Below are positions 1-6,924 of a stretch of DNA of 23,250 bases, one piece after another (within the stretch, counting starts at the first letter, position 1; each line of letters begins with the position of its first letter). A program made the translations under genes and the position numbers. A model generated the notes under the pieces. That model searched no databases, was not told the origin of the DNA, and worked only from the letters and a program-made list of their open reading frames with translations. This DNA is from JBBRSC01 sp038245795 (GTDB lineage: Bacteria > Actinomycetota > Acidimicrobiia > Acidimicrobiales > Microtrichaceae). The stretch lies in assembly GCA_038245795.1 (NCBI GenBank), contig JBBRSC010000015.1, positions 1 through 23,250 of the forward strand. The letters run 5' to 3'.

Positions 1-779
1 GTCATCGTGTCGAACCGGCTGGAGAGTGAGCGGCCGGTCATCAGTGGCGACATGGGGTGCGAGACGGGCCGCAGAACCCGCCCGATGGAAGCTGCGAGCT
101 CACCGCTGGCGCTGGCGGTGTCGAGCGGATGACCGAGGGCGGCCGTGACCGTAGCGGTCATCCCGCTGGCGGACCGCTTCAAGATCCCCAGCTGTCGCCG
201 CCGTTCATGGTCAAAAGCGTCGACGAATCGCTCAGGTTGGCTCATCACGTGGATCTCGGGAACCGGTGGCATCTCCCGCTCGGGCGCGTTGGGATCCAGA
301 TCGAGCAGCTCGAGCTGGAGGCGCATTCCTCCCACGCCGTCGGTGATCGCGTGATGGAGCTTCATGATGATCGCTGATTGCTTGTTGGCGAGCCCTTCCA
401 CGACGACTGCCCGCCACAGCGGACGCGCTCGGTCGAATCCGCTCATGGCGATCGGTTCTGCGATGGACAACACGTCGCGCATGGAGCCCTTGCCGGGTGC
501 CCGTACCCACCACAGATGGAATCCGAGATCGAAGTGCGGATCGACCTCCCACCGCGGCGGAGCGACTGAAAACGGGTTGGCGCGCACTCGTTGACGGAGT
601 CGTGGGATGACGCGGCTCATACGTTCGAAGCGCTGGATGAGCACGTCGTGAGCGAGCGCTCGATCGATGATCATCACGGTCGTGATCGTTGACCGCAGGG
701 CGGGGTCCTTCTCGATGTTCCACATCAAGGCATCCGCGTCGCTCATTCGGTGCTCGAAACGGATCGATTCTTCGCTCAT
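1..779 (-). CDS. WS/DGAT wax ester synthase/diacylglycerol acyltransferase, partial at window edge
   Basis: This gene encodes an acyltransferase that moves an acyl group from acyl-CoA to a fatty alcohol or diacylglycerol, making storage wax ester or triacylglycerol at the membrane. Only the N-terminal 259 residues are in the window; the frame is open to base 1. The N-terminus (MSEESIRFEHRMSDADALMW) is typical of the family. The catalytic HHxxxDG motif is HHAITDG at residues 142-148, and the family's PLW motif is at about 120-122. The ATG at 779 is preceded by a good ribosome binding site (AGGGGG, about 5 nt spacing). WS/DGATs are common and often multiple in lipid-storing actinobacteria. The acceptor specificity (wax or TAG) cannot be told from this part. 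Confidence 0.9.
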   Translation of the reverse strand, partial: MSEESIRFEHRMSDADALMWNIEKDPALRSTITTVMIIDRALAHDVLIQRFERMSRVIPRLRQRVRANPFSVAPPRWEVDPHFDLGFHLWWVRAPGKGSMRDVLSIAEPIAMSGFDRARPLWRAVVVEGLANKQSAIIMKLHHAITDGVGGMRLQLELLDLDPNAPEREMPPVPEIHVMSQPERFVDAFDHERRRQLGILKRSASGMTATVTAALGHPLDTASASGELAASIGRVLRPVSHPMSPLMTGRSLSSRFDTM

Positions 780-844
780 TCTGACCCCCTGTGGTCGTTG
801 ACAGTCTGCCGTATCGTCAGCGCAGATGCCGCTGCATCGGGGGC

Positions 845-2470
845 CTAGGGATGTTTGGGGGGATTGCAGTTGTAGTCGGCCCGGTAGTTCTGGGTGTCCG
901 TTCGCCCATCGACGAAGGTTCGTGCACGCACGACCGTGACCTTGCCGCATCCTGAGGGTGGCGTGACGGACTGCTGCGTGCCCGTGACGTATCGGGTGGA
1001 GAACAGCTGCACCGTCAGGGTGGTTCCGGTGTAGGTGGGCCAGAGGAGCACGCCGTAGGGCGTGATGTTCTTGACTTTGAGATCGACGCTCGGAAAAGCG
1101 AGCGTCGCCTCGCGTCCGTAGGGATAGCGGCTGATGTAGATCGAGTGGGCTTTGTGTTCGGGGATGTCGAGTCCGGCGAAGAACGCTGCATTGAAGAAGG
1201 TGGTCGCGAACTGCGAGACCCCACCGCCAACGTCCTCAGAGAATTCGCCCTTGTCGATCACTGGGGCGGTCACAAAGCCCTTCTCAACCGTTCGTCGGCC
1301 AACGAAATCGTTGACCGAGAAGGTGGCCCCAGGGGCGATGATGACGCCGCGCGTCAGATCCGCGATGCGGTGGATGTTCTTGACGCGTGGCTGGCCGGCC
1401 GGGTGCTTGGTGGTGAACTCGCCGACAAGGCCGCTGATCCCCAGCGTCTGGACTTGTGCGAGCCCGTCGGCCGCAGTCATGGTCGAAGAGCCGATGTCAA
1501 TCGTGGTGGATCCGGCGAGCAATCCAGCGGTGATCTTGGCCGGCGCATCGTTGCCACAGCAGACGACGGCGTCGTTGCCAGCCTTGGGTAGCGGCGCCCC
1601 GTTGACGACATCGAATGTCACGCCGGTCGGGTTGAACGTAGTGGTCGCCGTCTGATCGAAGACCTTCTTCACGACCGCGGGATCGAGGTCGAGTCGACCA
1701 GAGACTCCGTCGAGCACGACTCGGAATCCAGGTCGGAACAACTTGCCATCGATGGTCTTCGACTGACCGCCGAACTTGAGTGTGATGTCACCGCTGGTGG
1801 TAGCCGTCGCGGCAGTGGCCAACTTGGCGATGGACTCGTCGGATACCGACGGTGCCGTCTCGATATGTGGTGCGGCGACCGAGATCGATTCGGTGGCTGA
1901 GCCGAGCCGTGTGGGAAGTGCGCCGAGGAGGTGGCCGATGTCGATGGCTGTTCCTGCGGACCCGGGTACCAACGTGATTCCCGAATCGGTCGCCGATACC
2001 GTGGGTTCCACGGGTGAGGTCCGCCGCGGACCCTCGAGCCGCGCCACCGTCGTCGCCAGCTTGGATTGATCGACAGTGAGCCGGAGATCGACGTTGCGGT
2101 CCGACACCCATGCCTTCGCCCACCTGAGTGGAGCCAGCGGCCCCGGGTCGCGACGCCCAGCGTCCATCGCGGCGCTCGTCGTCGCTGGAACGTCGACAGA
2201 GATGCCGAGCTCCGTAGCGGTCGACTCGACGGAGAAGGCGCCGGCGTCGATCGTGACGCTCGTGGATCCAAGAGTCTCCTGGAGTCCGGCGACGGTTGCG
2301 ACCAGCTCAGCGTCGGTCTGGCCGGCGACGTCGCGGTGAGCCAACTGGACGCCGCGCATGACCACTCCATCGTGGTTCGACCGGTCGATTGACCAGCTCG
2401 CCGCCACCAATCCGAGGATGAGCAGCGGACACACAAGCGCGATGAGGAGAGACTTCCGGGCGCGGGACAC
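845..2470 (-). CDS. VanW family protein, membrane-anchored
   Basis: This is a 541-residue secreted or membrane-anchored protein. Residues 7-26 form one hydrophobic segment after a basic start (SRARK), so the rest should lie outside the cytoplasm. Two regions, roughly 50-150 and 210-335, look like the putative peptidoglycan-binding repeats of YoaR-type proteins. A VanW domain follows at about 350-490, with the GATFSVNDFVGRRT stretch near 381-394, GGGVSQ at 415-420 and the HSIYISRYPYGREAT stretch near 442-456. A short Cys-containing tail follows (C508, C535); a CC pair at 304-305 is also predicted to be outside. The biochemical role of VanW is not established, though homologues occur near glycopeptide-resistance genes and in many cell envelopes. 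The GTG start at 2470 has no clear Shine-Dalgarno. It is transcribed divergently from the SDR gene. Confidence 0.88.
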   Translation of the reverse strand: MSRARKSLLIALVCPLLILGLVAASWSIDRSNHDGVVMRGVQLAHRDVAGQTDAELVATVAGLQETLGSTSVTIDAGAFSVESTATELGISVDVPATTSAAMDAGRRDPGPLAPLRWAKAWVSDRNVDLRLTVDQSKLATTVARLEGPRRTSPVEPTVSATDSGITLVPGSAGTAIDIGHLLGALPTRLGSATESISVAAPHIETAPSVSDESIAKLATAATATTSGDITLKFGGQSKTIDGKLFRPGFRVVLDGVSGRLDLDPAVVKKVFDQTATTTFNPTGVTFDVVNGAPLPKAGNDAVVCCGNDAPAKITAGLLAGSTTIDIGSSTMTAADGLAQVQTLGISGLVGEFTTKHPAGQPRVKNIHRIADLTRGVIIAPGATFSVNDFVGRRTVEKGFVTAPVIDKGEFSEDVGGGVSQFATTFFNAAFFAGLDIPEHKAHSIYISRYPYGREATLAFPSVDLKVKNITPYGVLLWPTYTGTTLTVQLFSTRYVTGTQQSVTPPSGCGKVTVVRARTFVDGRTDTQNYRADYNCNPPKHP

Positions 2471-2533
2471 ACCGATAGTCTGGCAAGGAAATGTCGTTGG
2501 GTCGGGTCAATTCCTGAACGCGGCACTCAGGAT

Positions 2534-2540
2534 GAGAGGA
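2534..2540 (+). promoter_or_regulatory. Shine-Dalgarno of the SDR gene
   Basis: GAGAGGA lies 7 nt before the ATG at 2548 and fixes that start. It contrasts with the many starts in this window that have no Shine-Dalgarno site. Confidence 0.75.
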
Positions 2541-2547
2541 ACAGGTC

Positions 2548-3459
2548 ATGGTCGGGTCTACTGAACGTCTCTGCGAGGGACGGGTGTGCGTGGTCACCGG
2601 GGCCGGTCGCGGCATCGGCCGGGAGTATGCGCTCATGTTGGCGGCCCAAGGCGCGAAGGTTGTGGTCAACGACTTGGGCGGTTCCCGTGACGGCGCAGGT
2701 GCCGATGTGGGGCCCGCTGAGGAGGTCGTCGCCGAGATCGTTGCGGCAGGAGGCGAAGCGGTCGCCAATGGTGACAGCGTGTCCGACTGGGCCGGAGCGG
2801 AACGACTGATCGGCCAAGCGGTCGAGGTCTTCGGCGGGCTCGATGTGGTGATCAACAACGCTGGAATCCTCCGTGATCGGATGCTGGCGAACATGACCGA
2901 GGCCGAGTGGGACGCGGTCATCAACGTCCACCTCAAGGGCACGTTTGCCCCAGCGCACTTCGCAGCGGTGTATTGGCGAGATCGCGCCAAGGCGGGCCAA
3001 TCCAACGACGGTCGCATCATCAATACCTCATCGGTCTCGGGCATCTACGGCAACGCAGGCCAGACCAACTACGGCGCCGCCAAGGCGGGAATCGCGTCGT
3101 TCAGTTTCATCGCGTCGCTGGAACTCGGTCGGTACGGCGTGACGGTGAACGCCATCGCGCCGGCGGCGCTGACACGCATGACTGAGGATCTCGGGATGGG
3201 TCAGGTCACCGGCGCAGTGTCGGGTATGTCTCCTCGGTGGATCGCACCCATCGTCTGCTGGCTGGCATCAACGGAATCAAGCCATGTCACGGGCCGTGTG
3301 TTCGAAGCGTCGGGTCAAGTGCTGGCGGTGGCAGAAGGATGGCATCGCGGACCGTCGACGAAACCGACAGACGATCCCCGCGCCGTGGGTGAGTTGATCG
3401 AACACCTGCTGGAAACGGCGCGCCCGCCGGCCGACATGAACGGGGCTGATCGCCGCTGA
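2548..3459 (+). CDS. SDR family NAD(P)-dependent dehydrogenase, (3R)-hydroxyacyl-CoA dehydrogenase-like
   Basis: This is a classical short-chain dehydrogenase of 303 residues that oxidises or reduces a hydroxy/keto pair with NAD(P). The cofactor motif is TGAGRGIG at residues 17-24, followed by an Asp at 42 at the end of beta-2 (NDLGG), which favours NAD over NADP. NNAG is at 103-106. The catalytic set is N126, S162, Y175 and K179 (YGAAK). The NDLGGSRDG stretch and the INTSSVSGIYGNAGQ region resemble the dehydrogenase domain of peroxisomal multifunctional enzyme 2 (HSD17B4) and its actinobacterial relatives, so (3R)-hydroxyacyl-CoA or a steroid-like substrate is likely. The C-terminal part (about 255-303) is longer than in FabG. 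The exact substrate is inference. Confidence 0.9.
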   Translation: MVGSTERLCEGRVCVVTGAGRGIGREYALMLAAQGAKVVVNDLGGSRDGAGADVGPAEEVVAEIVAAGGEAVANGDSVSDWAGAERLIGQAVEVFGGLDVVINNAGILRDRMLANMTEAEWDAVINVHLKGTFAPAHFAAVYWRDRAKAGQSNDGRIINTSSVSGIYGNAGQTNYGAAKAGIASFSFIASLELGRYGVTVNAIAPAALTRMTEDLGMGQVTGAVSGMSPRWIAPIVCWLASTESSHVTGRVFEASGQVLAVAEGWHRGPSTKPTDDPRAVGELIEHLLETARPPADMNGADRR

Positions 3460-3477
3460 GGTTGCCGAGCGTCTGAC

Positions 3478-4137
3478 TCAGAAGAGCCGGAGCTCGTTGG
3501 ACGCGAGACCGCGGAGCTCGTCGTAGTCGACCTCGACGCAGGTGATGCCGCGGGACTGGGCGAGAACCTTTGCCTGCGGTTTGATGCTCTGGGCGACGAA
3601 GACCCCTCGGACGGGTCGAAGTCGTGGGTCCAGGTCCAACCGCTCGAGGTAGCGGGCGAGCTGCTCCACGCCGTCGATGTCTCCTCGTCGTTTGATCTCC
3701 ACGGCGACCACTGCGCCCGTGTCGTCCCGACAGAGCAGATCGACTGGTCCGATGTCGGTGGGAAACTCTCGCCGGACGAGCGTCAACCCCTCGGCGATCG
3801 TGTCGGGATGCTCCGCAAGGAGTACCTGGAGGTGGGCCTCCACGCCGTCCTTCTGCAGACCTGGATCGACGCCCATCTCGATGCTCGTGTCGCTGAACAC
3901 TTCCTCGATGGTGATGGTGATGACCTCGCCCTTGGGATTGGAGACTTCCCACTGGTCGTCGGACTCCATCAGATGATTCGGAGCGTTCATCCAGTTCAGG
4001 GGTTTGTAGGCGCCGCCGTCAGCATGAATGGCGACGCATCCATCTGCCTTGACCATCAGGAGGCGGACGGCAGTCGGGAGGTGGGCGGTCAGGCGTCCGA
4101 CATAGTCCACCGAACACCGGGCAATCACAAGACGCAC
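3478..4137 (-). CDS. nucS: Endonuclease NucS/EndoMS (mismatch-specific)
   Basis: NucS cuts both strands at mismatched base pairs. It provides the non-canonical mismatch repair of actinobacteria and some archaea that lack MutS/MutL. The 219-residue protein begins MRLVIARCSVDYVGRL with the N-terminal DNA-binding/dimerisation domain (ADGCVAIHADGGAYKPLNW near 31-49). It continues into a RecB-like nuclease domain with D133, E147-x-K149 (VEIKRRGDIDG), Q159 and Y163. The C-terminal ELRLF resembles a beta-clamp-binding tail; clamp interaction is known for this family. An open frame continues upstream, but family homology and the promoter place the start at GTG 4137: TACAGT sits 6 nt before it, so the mRNA is probably leaderless. 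The gene converges on the SDR gene, with 18 bp between stops. Confidence 0.95.
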   Translation of the reverse strand: MRLVIARCSVDYVGRLTAHLPTAVRLLMVKADGCVAIHADGGAYKPLNWMNAPNHLMESDDQWEVSNPKGEVITITIEEVFSDTSIEMGVDPGLQKDGVEAHLQVLLAEHPDTIAEGLTLVRREFPTDIGPVDLLCRDDTGAVVAVEIKRRGDIDGVEQLARYLERLDLDPRLRPVRGVFVAQSIKPQAKVLAQSRGITCVEVDYDELRGLASNELRLF

Positions 4138-4143
4138 GGAGCG

Positions 4144-4149
4144 ACTGTA
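4144..4149 (-). promoter_or_regulatory. Putative -10 box of nucS, leaderless start
   Basis: On the minus strand TACAGT is followed by 6 nt (CGCTCC) and then the GTG start of nucS. This TANNNT-N6-start spacing is typical of leaderless actinobacterial transcripts. No convincing -35 was seen. Confidence 0.5.
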
Positions 4150-4168
4150 GGCGGCGGCTGGCGCCGCC
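4150..4168. repeat. Perfect inverted repeat abutting the nucS -10 box
   Basis: GGCGGCG-GCTGG-CGCCGCC is a 7-bp perfect inverted repeat with a 5-nt centre. It lies immediately upstream of the proposed nucS -10 box, between the -10 and where a -35 would be. If transcription starts at the GTG it is not transcribed with nucS, so it would act as a DNA operator rather than an RNA hairpin. The function is inferred from position only. Confidence 0.4.
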
Positions 4169-4234
4169 GACGATGGCGGTCCAGTGAGCCCTCGGGATGA
4201 ACGGTTGAGCCGTTGGCGAGGTTGGGGCGCTCGG

Positions 4235-5044
4235 CTATCGGGCCACGAAGGTGTCTTCGCCCCGGACAGCTCGCTGCTTGAAATCGACCGTCGCTCGTTC
4301 GAAGACTTCGGTGCACCCGTCCTTGAACCGATCGTGGAGTTCGATGGCGATGAGTCCGACCTTGTCGATCCACGGGGCTGAGGTCTGAAAGACCTCCTTC
4401 TCGGAACCCTCGATGTCGACTTTGAGGATGTCGATATGGTCGATGTCAAATGACTCCATGAGCGACGGCACATCGTAGGCATCAACTTCAGAGGTCGCGA
4501 TCGGGGTGAACTCCTCCGGCGAGTCCACGCGATAGCTCGCCTCGCCATCATTCGGATCAGTCAACTTCAACGTTGTTCGCTCGCCCCACAGGGCCCCTTG
4601 GATCGGAATCACGTTGGGATATGGGCGGACATTGCGAGTCAACGCTGCGAAGTTGTTCGAGGAGGGTTCGATAGCGAGAATCGTTGCGTCGGGGTAACGG
4701 TTGGCGTACCACACCGAGGCAAAGCCGACGTTTGCTCCGGCATCGACAATCACTGTGGGAGACGTGCCGACCAGAAATGGAAACTCGTATCCGTCCTGGG
4801 CCACCACATGCTGAAACATGCGCAAGTCGGTGGATCCCATACGGAGCCGAACGGTGGAGGCCAGGCCTGGCCACGACAAGTCCTCGATGCCGGTGGCCCC
4901 ATCGCGATCCTTGATGCCGAGTCGCACGGCTTCCTTCCATCCGAAGTCAGGCGCGTACTCGGTGATATGGCCGACCGTGTTTCGAGTGGATCTCGTCCAG
5001 CTCCAGCGATTCGTGATCTTTTTGCTCTGTGCTTTCAAGTCCAT
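4235..5044 (-). CDS. FkbM family SAM-dependent methyltransferase
   Basis: This 269-residue protein is predicted to O-methylate a sugar or other small hydroxylated substrate with S-adenosylmethionine. The SAM-binding motif is DAGANVG at 101-107, with the acidic E126 (AIEPSS) at the end of beta-2. The family-specific ILKVDIEGSE motif is at about 206-215. The N-terminal 90 residues are variable and may recognise the acceptor. The ATG at 5044 is preceded by GAGGAA with 6 nt spacing, a clear ribosome binding site. It lies 112 bp downstream of the glycosyltransferase gene on the same strand, so the two may modify the same glycan. Codon and base use look less GC-rich than in neighbouring genes (a hand count of 4441-4500 gives 32/60 G+C). 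Confidence 0.88.
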   Translation of the reverse strand: MDLKAQSKKITNRWSWTRSTRNTVGHITEYAPDFGWKEAVRLGIKDRDGATGIEDLSWPGLASTVRLRMGSTDLRMFQHVVAQDGYEFPFLVGTSPTVIVDAGANVGFASVWYANRYPDATILAIEPSSNNFAALTRNVRPYPNVIPIQGALWGERTTLKLTDPNDGEASYRVDSPEEFTPIATSEVDAYDVPSLMESFDIDHIDILKVDIEGSEKEVFQTSAPWIDKVGLIAIELHDRFKDGCTEVFERATVDFKQRAVRGEDTFVAR

Positions 5045-5156
5045 GTCGTGTTCCTCGGATAGCCCTCCGACGCGATTCTAGGGGACGACGAACCATGGCG
5101 CAGTGGTGCCACTCGACGGGGCCAGATTCACCGACGAGACATCGACACTCGCAGCA

Positions 5157-6113
5157 TCAATCCCGTGACTGAGTCAGCGGCTCGGCGAGGCTGTAGTGGT
5201 CTTCGATGTTCCAGAACGCTTGGCGCTTGAAAATCTTGCTCATTCGGTACGGGTAGCGATTCCACAGGTATTGGAACGGCCGAGCGTCGTTGAAGGCGTG
5301 CTGATGCGGGGCGAGGAGCTCTGGAAGGATGTTGGCGCTGTCACGGACGACTTGCTCGGTCGCCATCCCCTCGTGAAGCTCGAAGAACCTCCGCGCCAGA
5401 AGCGAGAAATTTCTCACCCGCCAATAGTGGTAGAGGTACTCGCGAGCAGGCGAACAGCCCTGCGGTTGGTTCTGGAAGATGTAGCCCATCGAGATCTGCT
5501 CGCAGAAGACGAAGCCCCACTCGTCATACAGCGCGTCGCAGAACGCCAAGACCTCGTCGAGGACCGGAGCGTTCTCGGTGGACAGGCCAATGACGCCGGC
5601 ATTCCAGTTCTGGGTACTGAGCGGGATGTGGTAGAGCCGCCCATCGACGTCGAGCTGAGGATGGGCGCGGAATCGCTTGTCAAGGTGCCAGAACTCGGGA
5701 TTGACACCCTTGTCGAACACACCCTCGCTCTCATACATGATGAGGGCGCCCGCCTCGATGGAACGAAACAGCGGGTCCAGATCCCGGAGCGGGTAGACAT
5801 CGGAATCGCAGTAGAGACCAACGCCGTCGAAACGTTGGCAGAAATCACGAATCATCATGAGTTTCGCTCGCCAGAAGTAGCTCTTGGGCCCTGTCCATTC
5901 CTCGATCTTCGACAGTGGCGTGTCGACGGTCTCGATGCGGAGATCCGTGTCCTCCCAGCGAGCGAAGGCATCGGGGCGGTCGGTGTACACCACGAAGGTC
6001 GGGCCTAACCCCGTGGAGGGATCCCGCGTCGCGAGGTACCTCGTGAAGAAGTAGTCGAGCTCGATGAAGACCTCGTCGATGCCGAAGACGAGAAAGATCA
6101 CATGGTCAGTCAT
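5157..6113 (-). CDS. Putative DxD-type glycosyltransferase
   Basis: This 318-residue protein looks like a GT-A fold, metal-dependent glycosyltransferase, which would move a sugar from a nucleotide sugar to an acceptor. There is no signal peptide. A Rossmann-like start (VIFLVFGIDEVF) is followed by VVYTDRP near 41-47. The likely metal and donor site is YCDSDVYPL at 101-109, with the DSD triad at 103-105, and NAGVIG is at 171-176. The C-terminal half is rich in aromatic residues. I do not recognise a precise CAZy family; GT8-like and capsular-type families share these features. An upstream GTG at 6122 is possible, but GAGG lies 8 nt before the ATG at 6113 and supports that start. It sits upstream of the FkbM gene on the same strand. 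Confidence 0.72.
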   Translation of the reverse strand: MTDHVIFLVFGIDEVFIELDYFFTRYLATRDPSTGLGPTFVVYTDRPDAFARWEDTDLRIETVDTPLSKIEEWTGPKSYFWRAKLMMIRDFCQRFDGVGLYCDSDVYPLRDLDPLFRSIEAGALIMYESEGVFDKGVNPEFWHLDKRFRAHPQLDVDGRLYHIPLSTQNWNAGVIGLSTENAPVLDEVLAFCDALYDEWGFVFCEQISMGYIFQNQPQGCSPAREYLYHYWRVRNFSLLARRFFELHEGMATEQVVRDSANILPELLAPHQHAFNDARPFQYLWNRYPYRMSKIFKRQAFWNIEDHYSLAEPLTQSRD

Positions 6114-6190
6114 TCCGGTCACCTCGGTTCCAGTCGGTCTGTGTCGCCCCGGTGATCCTCGTGGTGACGGCCACTTGGCAAGGAGCGACG

Positions 6191-6197
6191 TACCGTA
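6191..6197. promoter_or_regulatory. Possible bidirectional -10 element between glycosyltransferase and GNAT genes
   Basis: TACCGTA reads as TACCGT on the plus strand and TACGGT on the minus strand, so one 7-bp site could serve as -10 for both divergent genes. Leaders of about 70-75 nt would result on each side. The same TACCGT/TACGGT sequences appear at other proposed promoters in this window. No clear -35 was found. Confidence 0.3.
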
Positions 6198-6225
6198 TCA
6201 GCTGATCTGACCTCGGGTGCCCGAG
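6197..6225. repeat. Two adjacent palindromes in a divergent intergenic region
   Basis: ATCAGCTGAT (6197-6206) is a perfect 10-bp palindrome. CTCGGG-TG-CCCGAG (6212-6225) is a perfect inverted repeat six bases further on. They lie in the 165-bp gap between the glycosyltransferase and GNAT genes, right next to the possible -10 element. They could be operator sites or a small leader hairpin for the GNAT mRNA. Confidence 0.4.
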
Positions 6226-6278
6226 CCTGATGGCCCACCAAGCGAGGGAATTCCTCATGGCGATGGCACACTGATTCG

Positions 6279-6887
6279 GTGATCAGATCAGTGACTGTCA
6301 GGCCGATGAGTCCCGCCGACGTCGTTGCCGTCTCGGAGATGTTCGGGCGGGCGTTCGAGGATGACCCCATTACCGAGCACCTCTTCGGCGGTCATCGCGA
6401 TCAACTCGCTGCGGTCACGCGGCTCTATCGGCTGTTCTGCGGCGCGCACATCGACTCGGGTGAGTCACTCGTGGGAGACGGTGTTGCGGGGGCAGCGTTA
6501 TGGGCACCGCCCGGCACGTGGAGACTCGGTTGGACCACGCAGGTTCGTCTGGCGCCGCAGCTGTTGCGGCTGCTGGGGTGGCGATCGATCAAATTGCTGT
6601 CCGACTACACCAAGATCGAACATTTCCACTCGACGCTGCCTCCCGACCACTGGTATCTGTCGGTGCTCGGTACCGACCCGATCCACCAGGGCCGCGGAGT
6701 GGGCGCGGCGGTGATGGAGCCGATCCTGGAGCGCTGTGACCTGAACGGACAAGGCGCCTACCTCGAGAGTTCGAAGGAATCGAACGTCCCGTACTACCGG
6801 CGGTTCGGCTTCGAAGTCATCTCCACGTTCGGTTTCACGGATGGCCCCGAGATCTACCAGATGTGGCGCGACCCCCAGCCTGTGTGA
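6279..6887 (+). CDS. GNAT family N-acetyltransferase
   Basis: This 202-residue protein is a soluble GCN5-related acetyltransferase that moves an acetyl group from acetyl-CoA to an amine. The opening VRPMSPADVVAVSEMFGRAF is the usual beta1-alpha1 of the fold. The acetyl-CoA pyrophosphate loop is QGRGVG at 137-142 in the Q/R-x-x-G-x-G/A pattern, preceded by the beta-4 strand WYLSVLGTDP. The C-terminal stretch (YLESSKESNVPYYRRFGFEV) is typical of the subgroup. The substrate cannot be predicted. The start is taken at GTG 6279; an ATG at 6306 (residue 10) is an alternative, though it would clip the first strand. It converges on typA, with 37 bp between stops. Confidence 0.87.
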   Translation: MIRSVTVRPMSPADVVAVSEMFGRAFEDDPITEHLFGGHRDQLAAVTRLYRLFCGAHIDSGESLVGDGVAGAALWAPPGTWRLGWTTQVRLAPQLLRLLGWRSIKLLSDYTKIEHFHSTLPPDHWYLSVLGTDPIHQGRGVGAAVMEPILERCDLNGQGAYLESSKESNVPYYRRFGFEVISTFGFTDGPEIYQMWRDPQPV

Positions 6888-6924
6888 GCAGCGCCGAGGT
6901 TGCGGGTCGTTCTGAGCTCTGCGC

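Noticed and set aside
232..723. Minus-strand frame of 163 codons in the first 780 bases
   Set aside because: It is out of frame with the WS/DGAT gene, which has the HHxxxDG motif and a proper ribosome site and covers the same bases.
4200..4214. AACGG-TTGAG-CCGTT hairpin after the FkbM gene
   Set aside because: The stem is only 5 bp and no T run follows on the minus strand, so a terminator is not supported.
4138..4551. N-terminal extension of the nucS frame
   Set aside because: The extra part is low-complexity Arg/Ser sequence opposite the FkbM gene. NucS homology begins exactly at the GTG 4137, which has a leaderless promoter.
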